A stretch of DNA of 64,000 nt from Cylicocyclus nassatus (Eukaryota; Nematoda; Chromadorea; Rhabditida; Strongylidae), in assembly GCA_958299035.1 (NCBI GenBank), contig CATQJL010000112.1, positions 10,206,880 to 10,270,879 of the forward strand, in the 5' to 3' direction. Shown here one piece after another: positions 47,001 through 62,000 of this stretch (its first letter is position 1; the number at the start of each line of letters is the position of its first letter). Both the position numbers and the translations under genes were made by a program. Below the pieces are notes generated by a model. That model saw only the letters and a program-made list of their open reading frames with translations. It was not told where the DNA came from and ran no database searches.

Positions 47001-50000
47001 CTGGTACTCCTTCTGCATCTCCCAACAGCCGATTAGCATCGTTGACAAGTTGGACTAATCGTGTGGATATCGGTGTGATGGTATCTGCCAGTTGTTGTTC
47101 GGCTGCTCGTTTAGAAAGTTCGTCCTCCAGTGCACTTCGACGCTGCTAAAAACACACGTAACTAGTAGAATCCTGCAAGTGCGAGCGCCCTGACGGTTAT
47201 GCAAGAAATGAAAATGAACCGAAAAGTCCATAAAAGTGGGAATTGATAGCTAATTTCTGACTCACTCACTGCACACTCTCACTCTTGCAACATTTTTCTC
47301 TCGTCTAGATGAACATAGTCGAATTCGGTCCAACGCTAGTGATTAGATTTTCAGAGGATCTCTACTGTTCAGTGCTAAGCCTTACGGATATCAAAGCAAG
47401 CAAGTAAGTTGCTATAGGAATGAAAATCGTGAAAATCAATACAGATACATAGATAAACGATGAAAATACGACAAACCTTGAGAACATCAAGTGTCTTGTT
47501 GATACGGTCGAGCAGTTGAGCATGTTCGTCTCTCTGTTCGTCGTCCAGACCATCACGGTTGAGTTGTGAGATATTTTGCTGTAATCTAGCTAACGATTCT
47601 TCGTCCTTCTTCAATTCGTCAGGTGTCTTCTCTTCAGACACAGGACCAGTGATGGCAAGAAGCTGATCTTCAGCATCCTTGCGTGCGGCATTGAAAGCGG
47701 CTAACGCAGCCAGCTTGTCGCCGACTGAGTCGCCAAGTCTCTTCAGAAGGTCTTTCAGTCTTGACAAATCCCATGCGCTCTTTTGCCTCAACTCCTCCGT
47801 TGCATCGCCGGCTGGTATGGTCTGCAAGAGGTTTTCGAGGCGTTGCTTCTTTGATTCGAGATCTTCAAGTACAGATTGTTGTTCGTTGAGATTTGATGGG
47901 ATCTCTTCCGGTTGCTGCTGCAAACTTTCCGAGATCATCAAGATTTCAGGTGCGACGGCGTTCAACTTTGCTTGTTGTTCGGCCTTTGTCTTCACATCTT
48001 CACACTTCTTCTGCAATTCCCGTACTTGATCAGGAAGCGTTTTGTCGAGATCATCGTGGCTCACAACAGGAGATGAAGTGTTAGCGAATTCATTACATGT
48101 GTCAGCGATGCCAGTCAGCTTCTGCAGTTCAGGCTCAAGGCTTGAAACCAGCTGCTGCGCAGATTCAACATTTTGCGGATCAACCTTGTTTAGGCTGTCG
48201 GCAATGGCTGACAATCTGTTCTTCACCTCGTCCTGTCTTTCACGAGCCTTTTCTTCATCGTCAAGAGCTTTTCGCAGTGTAGAAAGTTGCTCCTAAAATC
48301 ATTCCAGAAATGCTTTCCCCTCTATCAAAACCTAAATAATGAAGAAAAACTAGTAAAAACGGTTACCTTAGCCTGTTGCTTGATGGTGCTTGCATCACGA
48401 GCCAGTTGATTTCGCGGCGACAGTTCTTCCTGAGGAATTGCCTCGATTGTGGCTAGAATTGCCGACAGGTCTTCAGCATCTTTCTGAGCAGTATCGATCG
48501 GTTCTGGTAACTCTAGCTTCTTCATCTTGCCACGACACTCGTCGACAACATTCTGTAGTTCGATGGTCTTGTCTTCGAATCGTTTCAGGTCATTAACTTG
48601 ATCGTCCAATTTCTTATTGACGTCATCGATTCTATGCGAAAGTTCTTCCTTCTTTGGCAGTAAGTCAGCAGGAATGTCAGCGATCGCGTCTACTCTTGCT
48701 GTCAGTTTTGGTATTCTATTCTGCTGGAACGCTATAACATCATTAGAGGATGTCGATGGAACAGGCAAGCTTTGTTCGATGTCCGCAACGTCTTGTTCGA
48801 GTTGATCAAGCGATTGAACCGCAGTGTTGCGAAGATCGCGTTCAGTCAACATATTCTGAAGTTGTTCTTCATCATGTTTCGTCATTTCGTCGACTTTCTT
48901 CCTATCATTCTCTGCCCTATCGTCAACATCCTTCTCAGCAGTAATCGGCAAATTCAGTAGACTTTCGCGAATTTCACGCATTCGTGCAAGTTTGTCTTCG
49001 AGTGTCGGAATGTCTTGAGCTGTTGGAAGTGCAGCAATTGCATCTTCGATTTGTGCCAAGCGTTGAGCAGTGTCACGAATAGTGTCATCCTGTTGCTTCT
49101 TGGCATTTCGCAAGTCCTCGATTTGCTTCTGTAGCTGTTCAGCCTTGTCCTTAGGAAGATTCTGAAGTTGGTTCTCCACCTCATTCAGTGAATCTTCGGT
49201 AAGCTCATGGAGAGGAAGCGTTTCAAGTTGCGAGAGTCGTACAGTAATCATGACGATGATACGCTCCTGTTCGTCCTTCTCAGTGGCTTTCTTGGCATCT
49301 TCTAGCATCGAGTCAAGGCTCTTCATACGATCTTCTAGGGCAGCGAAGCGAGAGGAGTCTGGATCCACATGCTTACGAGCATGATTTGCCTCGTCTTGTT
49401 TCTCCTTCAGCATCGCTAGTTGTGCTCGAAGTGCCGGAAGTTGGAATTGTTCGACATTTGCAATATTCTCTTTGGTGGGCTCTTTGGATAGCAGATCAGA
49501 GATAGAATTCATCTCGGTGTTGAAGTGATCTACAGAGTCACAGAGCAGATTCTCGTCCTCGATTTCAGATGACATCTCATTCAGTACGTCATCATACTGC
49601 TTCTCCATCTGTTCTGCGTCAACGTCGATGAATCGAACGTCGGCATAGGCGCTCTCAAGAGGATCGAGAAGTTCAGAAAGCTGTTGAAGTTGACGAACTT
49701 TGTCGTTGAGAATATTCGTCTTTTTCCTCTCCTCAGAAATAACATCGAAGTCTTTCTTAGCGTCATTGGTAGATCTTCTTGGTTTTGCCAAGACTTCGTC
49801 GAGTGGCTTTCGCAATTTGTCCAGTTCAATGTCCGCTTCTTCTCTTATGCGCACAAATGCATCCCAGTTGTTGGCGCGTTCTTGCAAGACAGGGATCATG
49901 CTTTGAGCGAGAGGTAGGACTGCTTCGAGGGCTTGCACAGAAGGATGCGATTTTGGTGCATCCTGCAGAAGAGTTTCGGCCTTCTTGCATTCATCAGCCA

Positions 50001-53000
50001 AATCTTCTGCAGTTGGTCTATATTGTGCTGGTACTCCTTCTGCATCTCCCAACAGCCGATTAGCATCGTTGACAAGTTGGACTAATCGTGTGGATATCGG
50101 TGTGATGGTATCTGCCAGTTGTTGTTCGGCTGCTCGTTTAGAAAGTTCGTCCTCCAGTGCACTTCGACGCTGCTAAAAACACACGGTAACTAGTAGAATC
50201 CTGCAAGTGCGAGCGCCCTGACGGTTATGCAAGAAATGAAAATGAACCGAAAAGTCCATAAAAGTGGGAATTGATAGCTAATTTCTGACTCACTCACTGC
50301 ACACTCTCACTCTTGCAACATTTTTCTCTCGTCTAGATGAACATAGTCGAATTCAGTCCAACGCTAGTGATTAGATTTTCAGAGGATCTCTACTGTTCAG
50401 TGCTAAGCCTTACGGATATCAAAGCAAGCAAGTAAGTTGCTATAGGAATGAAAATCGTGAAAATCAATACAGATACATAGATAAACGATGAAAATACGAC
50501 AAACCTTGAGAACATCAAGTGTCTTGTTGATACGGTCGAGCAGTTGAGCATGTTCGTCTCTCTGTTCGTCGTCCAGACCATCACGGTTGAGTTGTGAGAT
50601 ATTTTGCTGTAATCTAGCTAACGATTCTTCGTCCTTCTTCAGTTCGTCAGGTGTCTTCTCTTCAGACACAGGACCAGTGATGGCAAGAAGCTGATCTTCA
50701 GCATCCTTGCGTGCGGCATTGAAAGCGGCTAACGCAGCCAGCTTGTCGCCGACTGAGTCGCCAAGTCTCTTCAGAAGGTCTTTCAGTCTTGACAAATCCC
50801 ATGCGCTCTTTTGCCTCAACTCCTCCGTTGCATCGCCGGCTGGTATGGTCTGCAAGAGGTTTTCGAGGCGTTGCTTCTTTGATTCGAGATCTTCAAGTAC
50901 AGATTGTTGTTCGTTGAGATTTGATGGGATCTCTTCCGGTTGCTGCTGCAAACTTTCCGAGATCATCAAGATTTCAGGTGCGACGGCGTTCAACTTTGCT
51001 TGTTGTTCGGCCTTTGTCTTCACATCTTCACACTTCTTCTGCAATTCCCGTACTTGATCAGGAAGCGTTTTGTCGAGATCATCGTGGCTCACAACAGGAG
51101 ATGAAGTGTTAGCGAATTCATTACATGTGTCAGCGATGCCAGTCAGCTTCTGCAGTTCAGGCTCAAGGCTTGAAACCAGCTGCTGCGCAGATTCAACATT
51201 TTGCGGATCAACCTTGTTTAGGCTGTCGGCAATGGCTGACAATCTGTTCTTCACCTCGTCCTGTCTTTCACGAGCCTTTTCTTCATCGTCAAGAGCTTTT
51301 CGCAGTGTAGAAAGTTGCTCCTAAAATCATTCCAGAAATGCTTTCCCCTCTATCAAAACCTAAATAATGAAGAAAAACTAGTAAAAACGGTTACCTTAGC
51401 CTGTTGCTTGATGGTGCTTGCATCACGAGCCAGTTGATTTCGCGGCGACAGTTCTTCCTGAGGAATTGCCTCGATTGTGGCTAGAATTGCCGACAGGTCT
51501 TCAGCATCTTTCTGAGCAGTATCGATCGGTTCTGGTAACTCTAGCTTCTTCATCTTGCCACGACACTCGTCGACAACATTCTGTAGTTCGATGGTCTTGT
51601 CTTCGAATCGTTTCAGGTCATTAACTTGATCGTCCAATTTCTTATTGACGTCATCGATTCTATGCGAAAGTTCTTCCTTCTTTGGCAGTAAGTCAGCAGG
51701 AATGTCAGCGATCGCGTCTACTCTTGCTGTCAGTTTTGGTATTCTATTCTGCTGGAACGCTATAACATCATTAGAGGATGTCGATGGAACAGGCAAGCTT
51801 TGTTCGATGTCCGCAACGTCTTGTTCGAGTTGATCAAGCGATTGAACCGCAGTGTTGCGAAGATCGCGTTCAGTCAACATATTCTGAAGTTGTTCTTCAT
51901 CATGTTTCGTCATTTCGTCGACTTTCTTCCTATCATTCTCTGCCCTATCGTCAACATCCTTCTCAGCAGTAATCGGCAAATTCAGTAGACTTTCGCGAAT
52001 TTCACGCATTCGTGCAAGTTTGTCTTCGAGTGTCGGAATGTCTTGAGCTGTTGGAAGTGCAGCAATTGCATCTTCGATTTGTGCCAAGCGTTGAGCAGTG
52101 TCACGAATAGTGTCATCCTGTTGCTTCTTGGCATTTCGCAAGTCCTCGATTTGCTTCTGTAGCTGTTCAGCCTTGTCCTTAGGAAGATTCTGAAGTTGGT
52201 TCTCCACCTCATTCAGTGAATCTTCGGTAAGCTCATGGAGAGGAAGCGTTTCAAGTTGCGAGAGTCGTACAGTAATCATGACGATGATACGCTCCTGTTC
52301 GTCCTTCTCAGTGGCTTTCTTGGCATCTTCTAGCATCGAGTCAAGGCTCTTCATACGATCTTCTAGGGCAGCGAAGCGAGAGGAGTCTGGATCCACATGC
52401 TTACGAGCATGATTTGCCTCGTCTTGTTTCTCCTTCAGCATCGCTAGTTGTGCTCGAAGTGCCGGAAGTTGGAATTGTTCGACATTTGCAATATTCTCTT
52501 TGGTGGGCTCTTTGGATAGCAGATCAGAGATAGAATTCATCTCGGTGTTGAAGTGATCTACAGAGTCACAGAGCAGATTCTCGTCCTCGATTTCAGATGA
52601 CATCTCATTCAGTACGTCATCATACTGCTTCTCCATCTGTTCTGCGTCAACGTCGATGAATCGAACGTCGGCATAGGCGCTCTCAAGAGGATCGAGAAGT
52701 TCAGAAAGCTGTTGAAGTTGACGAACTTTGTCGTTGAGAATATTCGTCTTTTTCCTCTCCTCAGAAATAACATCGAAGTCTTTCTTAGCGTCATTGGTAG
52801 ATCTTCTTGGTTTTGCCAAGACTTCGTCGAGTGGCTTTCGCAATTTGTCCAGTTCAATGTCCGCTTCTTCTCTTATGCGCACAAATGCATCCCAGTTGTT
52901 GGCGCGTTCTTGCAAGACAGGGATCATGCTTTGAGCGGGAGATAGGACTGCTTCGAGGGCTTGCACAGAAGGATGCGATTTTGGTGCATCCTGCAGAAGA

Positions 53001-56000
53001 GTTTCGGCCTTCTTGCATTCATCAGCCAAATCTTCTGCAGTTGGTCTATATTGTGCTGGTACTCCTTCTGCATCTCCCAACAGCCGATTAGCATCGTTGA
53101 CAAGTTGGACTAATCGTGTGGATATCGGTGTGATGGTATCTGCCAGTTGTTGTTCGGCTGCTCGTTTAGAAAGTTCGTCCTCCAGTGCACTTCGACGCTG
53201 CTAAAAACACACGGTAACTAGTAGAATCCTGCAAGTGCGAGCGCCCTGACGGTTATGCAAGAAATGAAAATGAACCGAAAAGTCCATAAAAGTGGGAATT
53301 GATAGCTAATTTCTGACTCACTCACTGCACACTCTCACTCTTGCAACATTTTTCTCTCGTCTAGATGAACATAGTCGAATTCGGTCCAACGCTAGTGATT
53401 AGATTTTCAGAGGATCTCTACTGTTCAGTGCTAAGCCTTACGGATATCAAAGCAAGCAAGTAAGTTGCTATAGGAATGAAAATCGTGAAAATCAATACAG
53501 ATACATAGATAAACGATGAAAATACGACAAACCTTGAGAACATCAAGTGTCTTGTTGATACGGTCGAGCAGTTGAGCATGTTCGTCTCTCTGTTCGTCGT
53601 CCAGACCATCACGGTTGAGTTGTGAGATATTTTGCTGTAATCTAGCTAACGATTCTTCGTCCTTCTTCAGTTCGTCAGGTGTCTTCTCTTCAGACATAGG
53701 ACCAGTGATGGCAAGAAGCTGATCTTCAGCATCCTTGCGTGCGGCATTGAAAGCGGCTAACGCAGCCAGCTTGTCGCCGACTGAGTCGCCAAGTCTCTTC
53801 AGAAGGTCTTTCAGTCTTGACAAATCCCATGCGCTCTTTTGCCTCAACTCCTCCGTTGCATCGCCGGCTGGTATGGTCTGCAAGAGGTTTTCGAGGCGTT
53901 GCTTCTTTGATTCGAGATCTTCAAGTACAGATTGTTGTTCGTTGAGATTTGATGGGATCTCTTCCGGTTGCTGCTGCAAACTTTCCGAGATCATCAAGAT
54001 TTCAGGTGCGACGGCGTTCAACTTTGCTTGTTGTTCGGCCTTTGTCTTCACATCTTCACACTTCTTCTGCAATTCCCGTACTTGATCAGGAAGCGTTTTG
54101 TCGAGATCATCGTGGCTCACAACAGGAGATGAAGTGTTAGCGAATTCATTACATGTGTCAGCGATGCCAGTCAGCTTCTGCAGTTCAGGCTCAAGGCTTG
54201 AAACCAGCTGCTGCGCAGATTCAACATTTTGCGGATCAACCTTGTTTAGGCTGTCGGCAATGGCTGACAATCTGTTCTTCACCTCGTCCTGTCTTTCACG
54301 AGCCTTTTCTTCATCGTCAAGAGCTTTTCGCAGTGTAGAAAGTTGCTCCTAAAATCATTCCAGAAATGCTTTCCCCTCTATCAAAACCTAAATAATGAAG
54401 AAAAACTAGTAAAAACGGTTACCTTAGCCTGTTGCTTGATGGTGCTTGCATCACGAGCCAGTTGATTTCGCGGCGACAGTTCTTCCTGAGGAATTGCCTC
54501 GATTGTGGCTAGAATTGCCGACAGGTCTTCAGCATCTTTCTGAGCAGTATCGATCGGTTCTGGTAACTCTAGCTTCTTCATCTTGCCACGACACTCGTCG
54601 ACAACATTCTGTAGTTCGATGGTCTTGTCTTCGAATCGTTTCAGGTCATTAACTTGATCGTCCAATTTCTTATTGACGTCATCGATTCTATGCGAAAGTT
54701 CTTCCTTCTTTGGCAGTAAGTCAGCAGGAATGTCAGCGATCGCGTCTACTCTTGCTGTCAGTTTTGGTATTCTATTCTGCTGGAACGCTATAACATCATT
54801 AGAGGATGTCGATGGAACAGGCAAGCTTTGTTCGATGTCCGCAACGTCTTGTTCGAGTTGATCAAGCGATTGAACCGCAGTGTTGCGAAGATCGCGTTCA
54901 GTCAACATATTCTGAAGTTGTTCTTCATCATGTTTCGTCATTTCGTCGACTTTCTTCCTATCATTCTCTGCCCTATCGTCAACATCCTTCTCAGCAGTAA
55001 TCGGCAAATTCAGTAGACTTTCGCGAATTTCACGCATTCGTGCAAGTTTGTCTTCGAGTGTCGGAATGTCTTGAGCTGTTGGAAGTGCAGCAATTGCATC
55101 TTCGATTTGTGCCAAGCGTTGAGCAGTGTCACGAATAGTGTCATCCTGTTGCTTCTTGGCATTTCGCAAGTCCTCGATTTGCTTCTGTAGCTGTTCAGCC
55201 TTGTCCTTAGGAAGATTCTGAAGTTGGTTCTCCACCTCATTCAGTGAATCTTCGGTAAGCTCATGGAGAGGAAGCGTTTCAAGTTGCGAGAGTCGTACAG
55301 TAATCATGACGATGATACGCTCCTGTTCGTCCTTCTCAGTGGCTTTCTTGGCATCTTCTAGCATCGAGTCAAGGCTCTTCATACGATCTTCTAGGGCAGC
55401 GAAGCGAGAGGAGTCTGGATCCACATGCTTACGAGCATGATTTGCCTCGTCTTGTTTCTCCTTCAGCATCGCTAGTTGTGCTCGAAGTGCCGGAAGTTGG
55501 AATTGTTCGACATTTGCAATATTCTCTTTGGTGGGCTCTTTGGATAGCAGATCAGAGATAGAATTCATCTCGGTGTTGAAGTGATCTACAGAGTCACAGA
55601 GCAGATTCTCGTCCTCGATTTCAGATGACATCTCATTCAGTACGTCATCATACTGCTTCTCCATCTGTTCTGCGTCAACGTCGATGAATCGAACGTCGGC
55701 ATAGGCGCTCTCAAGAGGATCGAGAAGTTCAGAAAGCTGTTGAAGTTGACGAACTTTGTCGTTGAGAATATTCGTCTTTTTCCTCTCCTCAGAAATAACA
55801 TCGAAGTCTTTCTTAGCGTCATTGGTAGATCTTCTTGGTTTTGCCAAGACTTCGTCGAGTGGCTTTCGCAATTTGTCCAGTTCAATGTCCGCTTCTTCTC
55901 TTATGCGCACAAATGCATCCCAGTTGTTGGCGCGTTCTTGCAAGACAGGGATCATGCTTTGAGCGGGAGATAGGACTGCTTCGAGGGCTTGCACAGAAGG

Positions 56001-59000
56001 ATGCGATTTTGGTGCATCCTGCAGAAGAGTTTCGGCCTTCTTGCATTCATCAGCCAAATCTTCTGCAGTTGGTCTATATTGTGCTGGTACTCCTTCTGCA
56101 TCTCCCAACAGCCGATTAGCATCGTTGACAAGTTGGACTAATCGTGTGGATATCGGTGTGATGGTATCTGCCAGTTGTTGTTCGGCTGCTCGTTTAGAAA
56201 GTTCGTCCTCCAGTGCACTTCGACGCTGCTAAAAACACACGGTAACTAGTAGAATCCTGCAAGTGCGAGCGCCCTGACGGTTATGCAAGAAATGAAAATG
56301 AACCGAAAAGTCCATAAAAGTGGGAATTGATAGCTAATTTCTGACTCACTCACTGCACACTCTCACTCTTGCAACATTTTTCTCTCGTCTAGATGAACAT
56401 AGTCGAATTCGGTCCAACGCTAGTGATTAGATTTTCAGAGGATCTCTACTGTTCAGTGCTAAGCCTTACGGATATCAAAGCAAGCAAGTAAGTTGCTATA
56501 GGAATGAAAATCGTGAAAATCAATACAGATACATAGATAAACGATGAAAATACGACAAACCTTGAGAACATCAAGTGTCTTGTTGATACGGTCGAGCAGT
56601 TGAGCATGTTCGTCTCTCTGTTCGTCGTCCAGACCATCACGGTTGAGTTGTGAGATATTTTGCTGTAATCTAGCTAACGATTCTTCGTCCTTCTTCAGTT
56701 CGTCAGGTGTCTTCTCTTCAGACACAGGACCAGTGATGGCAAGAAGCTGATCTTCAGCATCCTTGCGTGCGGCATTGAAAGCGGCTAGCGCAGCCAGCTT
56801 GTCGCCGACTGAGTCGCCAAGTCTCTTCAGAAGGTCTTTCAGTCTTGACAAATCCCATGCGCTCTTTTGCCTCAACTCCTCCGTTGCATCGCCGGCTGGT
56901 ATGGTCTGCAAGAGGTTTTCGAGGCGTTGCTTCTTTGATTCGAGATCTTCAAGTACAGATTGTTGTTCGTTGAGATTTGATGGGATCTCTTCCGGTTGCT
57001 GCTGCAAACTTTCCGAGATCATCAAGATTTCAGGTGCGACGGCGTTCAACTTTGCTTGTTGTTCGGCCTTTGTCTTCACATCTTCACACTTCTTCTGCAA
57101 TTCCCGTACTTGATCAGGAAGCGTTTTGTCGAGATCATCGTGGCTCACAACAGGAGATGAAGTGTTAGCGAATTCATTACATGTGTCAGCGATGCCAGTC
57201 AGCTTCTGCAGTTCAGGCTCAAGGCTTGAAACCAGCTGCTGCGCAGATTCAACATTTTGCGGATCAACCTTGTTTAGGCTGTCGGCAATGGCTGACAATC
57301 TGTTCTTCACCTCGTCCTGTCTTTCACGAGCCTTTTCTTCATCGTCAAGAGCTTTTCGCAGTGTAGAAAGTTGCTCCTAAAATCATTCCAGAAATGCTTT
57401 CCCCTCTATCAAAACCTAAATAATGAAGAAAAACTAGTAAAAACGGTTACCTTAGCCTGTTGCTTGATGGTGCTTGCATCACGAGCCAGTTGATTTCGCG
57501 GCGACAGTTCTTCCTGAGGAATTGCCTCGATTGTGGCTAGAATTGCCGACAGGTCTTCAGCATCTTTCTGAGCAGTATCGATCGGTTCTGGTAACTCTAG
57601 CTTCTTCATCTTGCCACGACACTCGTCGACAACATTCTGTAGTTCGATGGTCTTGTCTTCGAATCGTTTCAGGTCATTAACTTGATCGTCCAATTTCTTA
57701 TTGACGTCATCGATTCTATGCGAAAGTTCTTCCTTCTTTGGCAGTAAGTCAGCAGGAATGTCAGCGATCGCGTCTACTCTTGCTGTCAGTTTTGGTATTC
57801 TATTCTGCTGGAACGCTATAACATCATTAGAGGATGTCGATGGAACAGGCAAGCTTTGTTCGATGTCCGCAACGTCTTGTTCGAGTTGATCAAGCGATTG
57901 AACCGCAGTGTTGCGAAGATCGCGTTCAGTCAACATATTCTGAAGTTGTTCTTCATCATGTTTCGTCATTTCGTCGACTTTCTTCCTATCATTCTCTGCC
58001 CTATCGTCAACATCCTTCTCAGCAGTAATCGGCAAATTCAGTAGACTTTCGCGAATTTCACGCATTCGTGCAAGTTTGTCTTCGAGTGTCGGAATGTCTT
58101 GAGCTGTTGGAAGTGCAGCAATTGCATCTTCGATTTGTGCCAAGCGTTGAGCAGTGTCACGAATAGTGTCATCCTGTTGCTTCTTGGCATTTCGCAAGTC
58201 CTCGATTTGCTTCTGTAGCTGTTCAGCCTTGTCCTTAGGAAGATTCTGAAGTTGGTTCTCCACCTCATTCAGTGAATCTTCGGTAAGCTCATGGAGAGGA
58301 AGCGTTTCAAGTTGCGAGAGTCGTACAGTAATCATGACGATGATACGCTCCTGTTCGTCCTTCTCAGTGGCTTTCTTGGCATCTTCTAGCATCGAGTCAA
58401 GGCTCTTCATACGATCTTCTAGGGCAGCGAAGCGAGAGGAGTCTGGATCCACATGCTTACGAGCATGATTTGCCTCGTCTTGTTTCTCCTTCAGCATCGC
58501 TAGTTGTGCTCGAAGTGCCGGAAGTTGGAATTGTTCGACATTTGCAATATTCTCTTTGGTGGGCTCTTTGGATAGCAGATCAGAGATAGAATTCATCTCG
58601 GTGTTGAAGTGATCTACAGAGTCACAGAGCAGATTCTCGTCCTCGATTTCAGATGACATCTCATTCAGTACGTCATCATACTGCTTCTCCATCTGTTCTG
58701 CGTCAACGTCGATGAATCGAACGTCGGCATAGGCGCTCTCAAGAGGATCGAGAAGTTCAGAAAGCTGTTGAAGTTGACGAACTTTGTCGTTGAGAATATT
58801 CGTCTTTTTCCTCTCCTCAGAAATAACATCGAAGTCTTTCTTAGCGTCATTGGTAGATCTTCTTGGTTTTGCCAAGACTTCGTCGAGTGGCTTTCGCAAT
58901 TTGTCCAGTTCAATGTCCGCTTCTTCTCTTATGCGCACAAATGCATCCCAGTTGTTGGCGCGTTCTTGCAAGACAGGGATCATGCTTTGAGCGGGAGATA

Positions 59001-62000
59001 GGACTGCTTCGAGGGCTTGCACAGAAGGATGCGATTTTGGTGCATCCTGCAGAAGAGTTTCGGCCTTCTTGCATTCATCAGCCAAATCTTCTGCAGTTGG
59101 TCTATATTGTGCTGGTACTCCTTCTGCATCTCCCAACAGCCGATTAGCATCGTTGACAAGTTGGACTAATCGTGTGGATATCGGTGTGATGGTATCTGCC
59201 AGTTGTTGTTCGGCTGCTCGTTTAGAAAGTTCGTCCTCCAGTGCACTTCGACGCTGCTAAAAACACACGGTAACTAGTAGAATCCTGCAAGTGCGAGCGC
59301 CCTGACGGTTATGCAAGAAATGAAAATGAACCGAAAAGTCCATAAAAGTGGGAATTGATAGCTAATTTCTGACTCACTCACTGCACACTCTCACTCTTGC
59401 AACATTTTTCTCTCGTCTAGATGAACATAGTCGAATTCAGTCCAACGCTAGTGATTAGATTTTCAGAGGATCTCTACTGTTCAGTGCTAAGCCTTACGGA
59501 TATCAAAGCAAGCAAGTAAGTTGCTATAGGAATGAAAATCGTGAAAATCAATACAGATACATAGATAAACGATGAAAATACGACAAACCTTGAGAACATC
59601 AAGTGTCTTGTTGATACGGTCGAGCAGTTGAGCATGTTCGTCTCTCTGTTCGTCGTCCAGACCATCACGGTTGAGTTGTGAGATATTTTGCTGTAATCTA
59701 GCTAACGATTCTTCGTCCTTCTTCAGTTCGTCAGGTGTCTTCTCTTCAGACACAGGACCAGTGATGGCAAGAAGCTGATCTTCAGCATCCTTGCGTGCGG
59801 CATTGAAAGCGGCTAACGCAGCCAGCTTGTCGCCGACTGAGTCGCCAAGTCTCTTCAGAAGGTCTTTCAGTCTTGACAAATCCCATGCGCTCTTTTGCCT
59901 CAACTCCTCCGTTGCATCGCCGGCTGGTATGGTCTGCAAGAGGTTTTCGAGGCGTTGCTTCTTTGATTCGAGATCTTCAAGTACAGATTGTTGTTCGTTG
60001 AGATTTGATGGGATCTCTTCCGGTTGCTGCTGCAAACTTTCCGAGATCATCAAGATTTCAGGTGCGACGGCGTTCAACTTTGCTTGTTGTTCGGCCTTTG
60101 TCTTCACATCTTCACACTTCTTCTGCAATTCCCGTACTTGATCAGGAAGCGTTTTGTCGAGATCATCGTGGCTCACAACAGGAGATGAAGTGTTAGCGAA
60201 TTCATTACATGTGTCAGCGATGCCAGTCAGCTTCTGCAGTTCAGGCTCAAGGCTTGAAACCAGCTGCTGCGCAGATTCAACATTTTGCGGATCAACCTTG
60301 TTTAGGCTGTCGGCAATGGCTGACAATCTGTTCTTCACCTCGTCCTGTCTTTCACGAGCCTTTTCTTCATCGTCAAGAGCTTTTCGCAGTGTAGAAAGTT
60401 GCTCCTAAAATCATTCCAGAAATGCTTTCCCCTCTATCAAAACCTAAATAATGAAGAAAAACTAGTAAAAACGGTTACCTTAGCCTGTTGCTTGATGGTG
60501 CTTGCATCACGAGCCAGTTGATTTCGCGGCGACAGTTCTTCCTGAGGAATTGCCTCGATTGTGGCTAGAATTGCCGACAGGTCTTCAGCATCTTTCTGAG
60601 CAGTATCGATCGGTTCTGGTAACTCTAGCTTCTTCATCTTGCCACGACACTCGTCGACAACATTCTGTAGTTCGATGGTCTTGTCTTCGAATCGTTTCAG
60701 GTCATTAACTTGATCGTCCAATTTCTTATTGACGTCATCGATTCTATGCGAAAGTTCTTCCTTCTTTGGCAGTAAGTCAGCAGGAATGTCAGCGATCGCG
60801 TCTACTCTTGCTGTCAGTTTTGGTATTCTATTCTGCTGGAACGCTATAACATCATTAGAGGATGTCGATGGAACAGGCAAGCTTTGTTCGATGTCCGCAA
60901 CGTCTTGTTCGAGTTGATCAAGCGATTGAACCGCAGTGTTGCGAAGATCGCGTTCAGTCAACATATTCTGAAGTTGTTCTTCATCATGTTTCGTCATTTC
61001 GTCGACTTTCTTCCTATCATTCTCTGCCCTATCGTCAACATCCTTCTCAGCAGTAATCGGCAAATTCAGTAGACTTTCGCGAATTTCACGCATTCGTGCA
61101 AGTTTGTCTTCGAGTGTCGGAATGTCTTGAGCTGTTGGAAGTGCAGCAATTGCATCTTCGATTTGTGCCAAGCGTTGAGCAGTGTCACGAATAGTGTCAT
61201 CCTGTTGCTTCTTGGCATTTCGCAAGTCCTCGATTTGCTTCTGTAGCTGTTCAGCCTTGTCCTTAGGAAGATTCTGAAGTTGGTTCTCCACCTCATTCAG
61301 TGAATCTTCGGTAAGCTCATGGAGAGGAAGCGTTTCAAGTTGCGAGAGTCGTACAGTAATCATGACGATGATACGCTCCTGTTCGTCCTTCTCAGTGGCT
61401 TTCTTGGCATCTTCTAGCATCGAGTCAAGGCTCTTCATACGATCTTCTAGGGCAGCGAAGCGAGAGGAGTCTGGATCCACATGCTTACGAGCATGATTTG
61501 CCTCGTCTTGTTTCTCCTTCAGCATCGCTAGTTGTGCTCGAAGTGCCGGAAGTTGGAATTGTTCGACATTTGCAATATTCTCTTTGGTGGGCTCTTTGGA
61601 TAGCAGATCAGAGATAGAATTCATCTCGGTGTTGAAGTGATCTACAGAGTCACAGAGCAGATTCTCGTCCTCGATTTCAGATGACATCTCATTCAGTACG
61701 TCATCATACTGCTTCTCCATCTGTTCTGCGTCAACGTCGATGAATCGAACGTCGGCATAGGCGCTCTCAAGAGGATCGAGAAGTTCAGAAAGCTGTTGAA
61801 GTTGACGAACTTTGTCGTTGAGAATATTCGTCTTTTTCCTCTCCTCAGAAATAACATCGAAGTCTTTCTTAGCGTCATTGGTAGATCTTCTTGGTTTTGC
61901 CAAGACTTCGTCGAGTGGCTTTCGCAATTTGTCCAGTTCAATGTCCGCTTCTTCTCTTATGCGCACAAATGCATCCCAGTTGTTGGCGCGTTCTTGCAAG